Source: Bacteroidales bacterium UBA4293 (lineage in GTDB: Bacteria; Bacteroidota; Bacteroidia; Bacteroidales; Bacteroidaceae). Taken from it: a stretch of 64,000 nucleotides of DNA. Below the pieces are notes generated by a model. It saw only the letters and a program-made list of their open reading frames with translations, made no database searches and had not been told where the DNA came from. This document shows, piece by piece, positions 59,904 through 64,000 of this stretch. The first letter of the stretch is position 1. Every line of letters begins with the position of its first letter. Location of the stretch: contig DGVD01000017.1 of NCBI GenBank assembly GCA_002395835.1, positions 62,001-126,000 on the forward strand, in the 5' to 3' direction. The translations under genes were made by a program, and so were the position numbers.

Positions 59904-59932
59904 AAGCTGTCCAGGAAGGACAGCTTTTTTTG
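59904..59932 (+). terminator. tRNA operon terminator
   Basis: AAGCTGTCC (59904-59912) pairs with GGACAGCTT (59918-59926) across AGGAA, followed by a T run. The HAD phosphatase ATG lies 18 bases later. Confidence 0.9.
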
Positions 59933-59949
59933 TTTTTAAAATTGAAATT

Positions 59950-60597
59950 ATGATAAAAGACAGACCTATTGTTGCTTTGTTCGATAATGATGGTGTGATT
60001 TTGGATACAGAGTCACAGTATTCAGTGTTTTGGGGTGCCGTTGGACGTAAGTATCACCCTGAAATTCCGAATTTTGACCATGTGATTAAAGGACAGACTC
60101 TGGTTTATATCTTGAACACTTATTTTCCTGATCTAGATTTTCAGAAGAAGGTGGTGGAAGAACTTTACCAGTTTGAAGAGCAAATGAATTATGCCTATAT
60201 TCCGGGTGTCTATGATTTTATACTGGAACTGAAAAAACACGGTGTAAAAACTGTGGTTGTCACCAGCTCAGACCAGTCAAAGATGAATCAGGTCTATCGT
60301 TCTCATCCTGAGTTTAAAGACCTGTTCGACCGTATTCTGACATCCGAGGATTTCAAGGCATCAAAACCAGATCCTTATTGTTATCTTTTAGGTGCAGAGT
60401 TGTTCCAGGCTCCCTTGGAAAATTGTATGGTTTTTGAAGACTCTTTCAATGGGTTAAAAGCAGGAAAGGCAGCTAAGATTTTCACTGTAGGAGTAGCTAC
60501 TACAAACACTAGAGACTCTATAGAGTCTAAATGCGACTTTGTGATAGACGATTTTAAGGATTTTACCTACTCTAAGATGATGGATTTGCTCCTTTAA
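59950..60597 (+). CDS. HAD-family phosphatase (beta-phosphoglucomutase-like)
   Basis: 215 residues from ATG 59950 (longer in-frame extension runs back through the tRNA-Gly gene and is rejected). Motif I is FDNDGV (Asp12 nucleophile, Asp14), motif II VVTSSDQ near 92-98, motif III Lys in KASKPDPY, motif IV VFEDSFNG. The cap domain between about 18 and 80 makes it a subclass I HAD like beta-phosphoglucomutase or sugar-phosphate phosphatases. Asn13 between the two Asp residues is common in the group. The substrate is unknown. It starts just after the tRNA terminator without a visible promoter. Confidence 0.87.
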   Translation: MIKDRPIVALFDNDGVILDTESQYSVFWGAVGRKYHPEIPNFDHVIKGQTLVYILNTYFPDLDFQKKVVEELYQFEEQMNYAYIPGVYDFILELKKHGVKTVVVTSSDQSKMNQVYRSHPEFKDLFDRILTSEDFKASKPDPYCYLLGAELFQAPLENCMVFEDSFNGLKAGKAAKIFTVGVATTNTRDSIESKCDFVIDDFKDFTYSKMMDLLL

Positions 60598-60639
60598 CAG
60601 AAGTTAAGTGGGTGTTTTTTACTAATACGTCATAATTAT

Positions 60640-60670
60640 TTTGATGTTGATAGGTTTTTTTGTAAATTTG
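60640..60670 (+). promoter_or_regulatory. ileS promoter
   Basis: TTTG (60640-60643), 19-base spacer, TAAATTTG (60663-60670): exact consensus, 34 bases before the ileS ATG. No T-box-like leader is possible in that length. Confidence 0.72.
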
Positions 60671-60704
60671 CGCCTCGTAAATAGAAAAATAGATTATAAA
60701 ATAT

Positions 60705-63700
60705 ATGGGAAAAAGATTTGCTGAACATAATGGCTTGAATTTATCTCAAGTAAATAAATCAGTATTGAAGGATTGGGATGAAAAGGATTTATTTCACAAA
60801 AGTATGACCGAACGTGAAGGTTGTCCTTCATTTGTATTCTTTGAAGGCCCTCCTTCTGCAAATGGTATGCCAGGTATCCACCATGTAATGGCTCGTACCA
60901 TAAAGGATACTTTCTGCCGTTATAAAACAATGCAAGGTTTTCAGGTAAAACGCAAGGCTGGATGGGACACTCATGGACTTCCAGTGGAATTGAGCGTAGA
61001 AAAGGCATTAGGTATTACAAAGGAAGATATTGGTAAAAAAATATCAGTTGACGATTATAATTCAGCTTGCCGCAAGGAAGTGATGAAATATACCCAGGAA
61101 TGGGAAGACCTTACTCATAAAATGGGATATTGGGTGGACTTGGATAATCCATATATCACTTATGAGAACTCCTATATTGAGAGTCTTTGGTGGCTTTTAA
61201 AACAGCTTTATAATAAAGGCTTACTGTATAAGGGCTATACCATTCAGCCTTATTCACCAGCAGCAGGTACTGGTTTGAGTTCTCACGAATTGAATCAGCC
61301 AGGTTGCTATCGTGATGTGAAGGATATTACAGTAACGGGTCTTTTCAAAATTACAGATCCTCGTCCTGAAATGAAAGAGTGGGGTAATCCATATTTCGTG
61401 GCATGGACTACCACTCCATGGACTCTTCCTTCAAACGTGGCACTCTGCGTGGGCCCAAAAATTGAGTACGTAGCAGTTCAGACATATAATCCCTATAATG
61501 CAGAGAAGGTAACCATAGTAATGGCAAAGGCTCGTCTAAATGCCTATTTGAAGGCTGAAGGTGAAAATCTGCCTTTGGATTCTTATAAGCCAGGAGACAA
61601 GGTGGTTCCTTATCGGATTGTAGGTGAATACTTAGGTTCAGATTTAGTGGACATGCACTATGAGCAGTTGATGCCATGGGTAAAGCCAGTGGAGAAACTG
61701 AATGACCTGAGCCCTGAATTCGTGAAGTCTTATGCAGCTAGTCATCCTGAGAAACTCTTCCAGGTTGACAAAGATACATTTGTGGAAATTAGTGAGAAGG
61801 CCTTTCGTGTTATCCCTGGTGATTATGTCACAACTGAAGATGGTGCTGGTATAGTACATATAGCTCCTACATTCGGTGCCGATGATGCCAAGGTGGCAAA
61901 GGATGCTGGTGTTCCTCATCTGTTTATTATCAATAAGGCTGGTGAGACTCGTCCAATGGTGGATTTGCAAGGTAAGTTCTATGAACTTGGCGATTGCGAT
62001 GAAACATTCCTGAAGAAGTGTGTAAATGTAGAAGCATATGGTCATCATGCTGGTGATTATGTGAAGAATGCCTATGACCCTCGTTTCAATGTGGGTGGAA
62101 AATATGATGAGGAAGCTGCAAATAAGGCAGAAGATTTGAATGTCTATATTTGCATGGAAATGAAGCAGGAAGGTACTGCCTTTAAGATAGAAAAGCATGT
62201 TCATAATTATCCACACTGCTGGCGTACTGATAAGCCTGTTCTTTATTATCCATTGGATAGCTGGTTCATCAAGAGTACTGCCTGCAAAGACCGTATGGTG
62301 GAATTGAACAAGACCATCAACTGGAAGCCAGAGAGCACAGGTACAGGTCGTTTCGGTAAATGGCTAGAGAATCTGAACGACTGGAACTTGAGTCGTTCTC
62401 GGTATTGGGGTACTCCTCTGCCTATTTGGCACAATGCGGATACACGTGAAGAAATCTGTATAGGTAGCATCCAGGAACTTTGGGATGAAATAGAGAAGTC
62501 TGTTGCTGCAGGTTTCATGAAGAGTAATCCATATAAGGATAAAGGTTTCGTTCCAGGTGATTATAGTAAGGAGAATTATCATAAGATAGATTTGCACCGT
62601 CCTTATGTGGATGATATCATCTTGGTAAGTCCTAGTGGAAAACCGATGAAACGTGAAACCGATTTGATTGACGTCTGGTTTGATTCTGGCGCTATGCCTT
62701 ATGCTCAGGTTCATTATCCATTTGAGAATAAGGAAGCTCTGGACAATCATGAGGTTTACCCGGCAGATTTCATTGCTGAAGGTGTGGATCAGACTCGTGG
62801 ATGGTTCTTTACATTGCATGCAATAGCAACCATGGTCTTCGACTGTGTTTCTTATAAGACTGTAATCTCTAATGGATTAGTATTAGATAAGAATGGTGCC
62901 AAGATGTCCAAGCGTCTAGGAAATGCGGTGGATCCGTTTGGCGCTATAGAGAAATACGGCTCAGACCCATTGCGCTGGTATATGATTACAAATTCCGCTC
63001 CTTGGGATAATCTGAAGTTTGATGAAGACGGAGTGAAGGAAACTTCAGGTAAGTTCTTTGGAACTCTTTACAATACCTATTCACTCTTTGCCATGTATGC
63101 CAATGTGAATGGCTTTACAGGAGAAGAAGCTGAAGTTCCAGTAGCTGAAAGACCACAGATAGACCGTTGGGTTCTCAGTGCCTTGAATTCATTAATTCAG
63201 GAAGTTACTGACGCATTTAATGATTATGAACCAACTCGTGCAGGACGTGCCGTTCAGGATTTTGTCAATGATAAATTGTCCAATTGGTATGTTCGTCTTA
63301 ACCGTTCACGTTTCTGGAATGGTGATGTTGCAGCTAATCAGACTCTGTATACATGTTTGGATGTTGTAAGTCGTCTGATGGCTCCTATTTCTCCATTCTT
63401 TGCAGACCAACTTTATCTAGACCTGCATGAAGGTGCCACTAGTGTTCATTTGGCTAAATTCCCTGTTGCCGATGCTTCTATAGTCGATAAGGAATTGGAG
63501 AACAACATGAATTATGCTATGAATATAACATCTATTGTTCTTTCATTGCGTAAGAATGTGAATATCAAGGTTCGCCAGCCACTTCAGAAGGTAATTCTTC
63601 CTATTATGGACAAGAATGTTCGTGAAGGAATTATTGCATTGCAGGATATTATCAAGAGTGAGACCAACATCAAGGAAATCGACTTTGTAGACGACAGCAG

Positions 63701-64000
63701 TGATATGCCTGTTGTAAAGAAAGCTAAGTGCAATTACCGTGTGATGGGTAAGAAATACGGTAAGCAGATGAAGGCCGTAGCAGCCTTGGTTGAGGCTTTA
63801 TCTACAGAGGAAATCAATAAGTTTGAAAAAGAAGGTTCTATTGAACTGTTATTAGAAGGTCAGCCTATAACTATCGTAGGTGAAGATGTAAGCATCTTAG
63901 CTGAGGATATCCCTGGATGGCAGGTCGCTAATGAAGGTCTCTTTACAGTAGCTCTTGATATTCAGATAGATGAAAACCTCCGTCGTGAAGGTATGTCTCG
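60705..64000 (+). CDS. ileS: Isoleucyl-tRNA synthetase, 3' end beyond window
   Basis: At least 1098 codons, open to the right edge; Bacteroidetes IleRS is usually near 1,130-1,160 residues, so only the tail is missing. The HIGH-type motif is PPSANGMPGIHHVMARTIKD (about 47-66; HxxH), and the KMSKR motif is KNGAKMSKRLGNAVDPF. The long CP1 editing domain lies between them (WTTTPWTLPSNVAL, GIVHIAPTFGADD). The C-terminal part fits the eukaryote-like/type 2 IleRS form, often linked to mupirocin tolerance. Charges tRNA-Ile. Confidence 0.96.
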   Translation, partial: MGKRFAEHNGLNLSQVNKSVLKDWDEKDLFHKSMTEREGCPSFVFFEGPPSANGMPGIHHVMARTIKDTFCRYKTMQGFQVKRKAGWDTHGLPVELSVEKALGITKEDIGKKISVDDYNSACRKEVMKYTQEWEDLTHKMGYWVDLDNPYITYENSYIESLWWLLKQLYNKGLLYKGYTIQPYSPAAGTGLSSHELNQPGCYRDVKDITVTGLFKITDPRPEMKEWGNPYFVAWTTTPWTLPSNVALCVGPKIEYVAVQTYNPYNAEKVTIVMAKARLNAYLKAEGENLPLDSYKPGDKVVPYRIVGEYLGSDLVDMHYEQLMPWVKPVEKLNDLSPEFVKSYAASHPEKLFQVDKDTFVEISEKAFRVIPGDYVTTEDGAGIVHIAPTFGADDAKVAKDAGVPHLFIINKAGETRPMVDLQGKFYELGDCDETFLKKCVNVEAYGHHAGDYVKNAYDPRFNVGGKYDEEAANKAEDLNVYICMEMKQEGTAFKIEKHVHNYPHCWRTDKPVLYYPLDSWFIKSTACKDRMVELNKTINWKPESTGTGRFGKWLENLNDWNLSRSRYWGTPLPIWHNADTREEICIGSIQELWDEIEKSVAAGFMKSNPYKDKGFVPGDYSKENYHKIDLHRPYVDDIILVSPSGKPMKRETDLIDVWFDSGAMPYAQVHYPFENKEALDNHEVYPADFIAEGVDQTRGWFFTLHAIATMVFDCVSYKTVISNGLVLDKNGAKMSKRLGNAVDPFGAIEKYGSDPLRWYMITNSAPWDNLKFDEDGVKETSGKFFGTLYNTYSLFAMYANVNGFTGEEAEVPVAERPQIDRWVLSALNSLIQEVTDAFNDYEPTRAGRAVQDFVNDKLSNWYVRLNRSRFWNGDVAANQTLYTCLDVVSRLMAPISPFFADQLYLDLHEGATSVHLAKFPVADASIVDKELENNMNYAMNITSIVLSLRKNVNIKVRQPLQKVILPIMDKNVREGIIALQDIIKSETNIKEIDFVDDSSDMPVVKKAKCNYRVMGKKYGKQMKAVAALVEALSTEEINKFEKEGSIELLLEGQPITIVGEDVSILAEDIPGWQVANEGLFTVALDIQIDENLRREGMS

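Noticed and set aside
59182..59949. Open frames across the tRNA genes, on both strands
   Set aside because: They translate tRNA sequence; the four tRNAs fold properly, so peptides such as the N-terminal extension of the HAD gene are not real.
1..64000. CRISPR array, insertion sequence, prophage or integrative element
   Set aside because: No evenly spaced repeats, transposase, integrase or phage structural genes were seen; gene order is largely housekeeping plus a glycan-use block.

Overview
The window is a stretch of a Bacteroidales chromosome, most likely from a gut Bacteroidaceae/Prevotellaceae-type bacterium. Evidence: a SusC/SusD pair, an UpxY antiterminator, an RNF operon led by an RseC-like gene, the bamD-rpoZ-DUF4293 cluster, several Bacteroidetes-only families (DUF4293, DUF4369, DUF4923, PorT), and promoters of the Bacteroidetes type (TTTG, 19-21 bases, TAnnTTTG). 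Gene density is high. I see no insertion sequence, prophage, CRISPR array or rRNA operon. Genus cannot be fixed from the sequence alone.

Layout. 1-4.0 kb (minus strand): two tandem OmpA-like outer-membrane proteins (the first cut by the window edge), a membrane-anchored nucleotide-sugar dehydratase/epimerase, and UpxY. 4.4-7.3 kb: xylB-xylA, ending in a strong terminator. 7.3-9.0 kb: mannose-1-phosphate guanylyltransferase and a DedA protein. 9.0-13.4 kb (minus): an acyltransferase, glnS and rarA, with a probable small RNA on the plus strand between glnS and rarA. 13.5-18.8 kb: a DbpA-like helicase, then serC-serA-DUF1015-yigZ. 18.8-28.6 kb: envelope and repair genes (uvrB; bamD-rpoZ-DUF4293; a PorT-like barrel and a LysM/periplasmic-binding fusion; uvrA-DUF4923). 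28.8-33.5 kb: susC-susD. 33.6-34.8 kb: serB.

34.9-46.9 kb is a carbohydrate-degradation block in one direction: nitroreductase, SUI1, GH92, GH89, an HGSNAT-like membrane acetyltransferase, GH92, GH28 and a histidine phosphatase. Most gaps are a few bases or overlaps. It encodes exo-enzymes for alpha-mannose and alpha-GlcNAc ends. The adjacent acetyltransferase and GH89 genes repeat the order of two consecutive steps of animal heparan-sulfate breakdown.

46.9-64 kb: a B3/B4-domain protein and rpsP (minus), rseC-rnfBCDGEA, a DUF4369 lipoprotein and prs (minus), a UvrD/PcrA helicase overlapping nspC, a four-tRNA operon (Gly, Leu, Leu, Gly), a HAD phosphatase and ileS (runs off the window).

The least-explained signals are: (i) a 35-base hairpin-forming repeat present in the same reading phase inside two unrelated genes, in one case where a GH92 enzyme gains an extra C-terminal domain; (ii) a compact promoter-to-terminator unit with no ORF (candidate small RNA); (iii) the GH89/HGSNAT-like pair; (iv) several genes whose start codon sits just after an intrinsic terminator with no room for a promoter.
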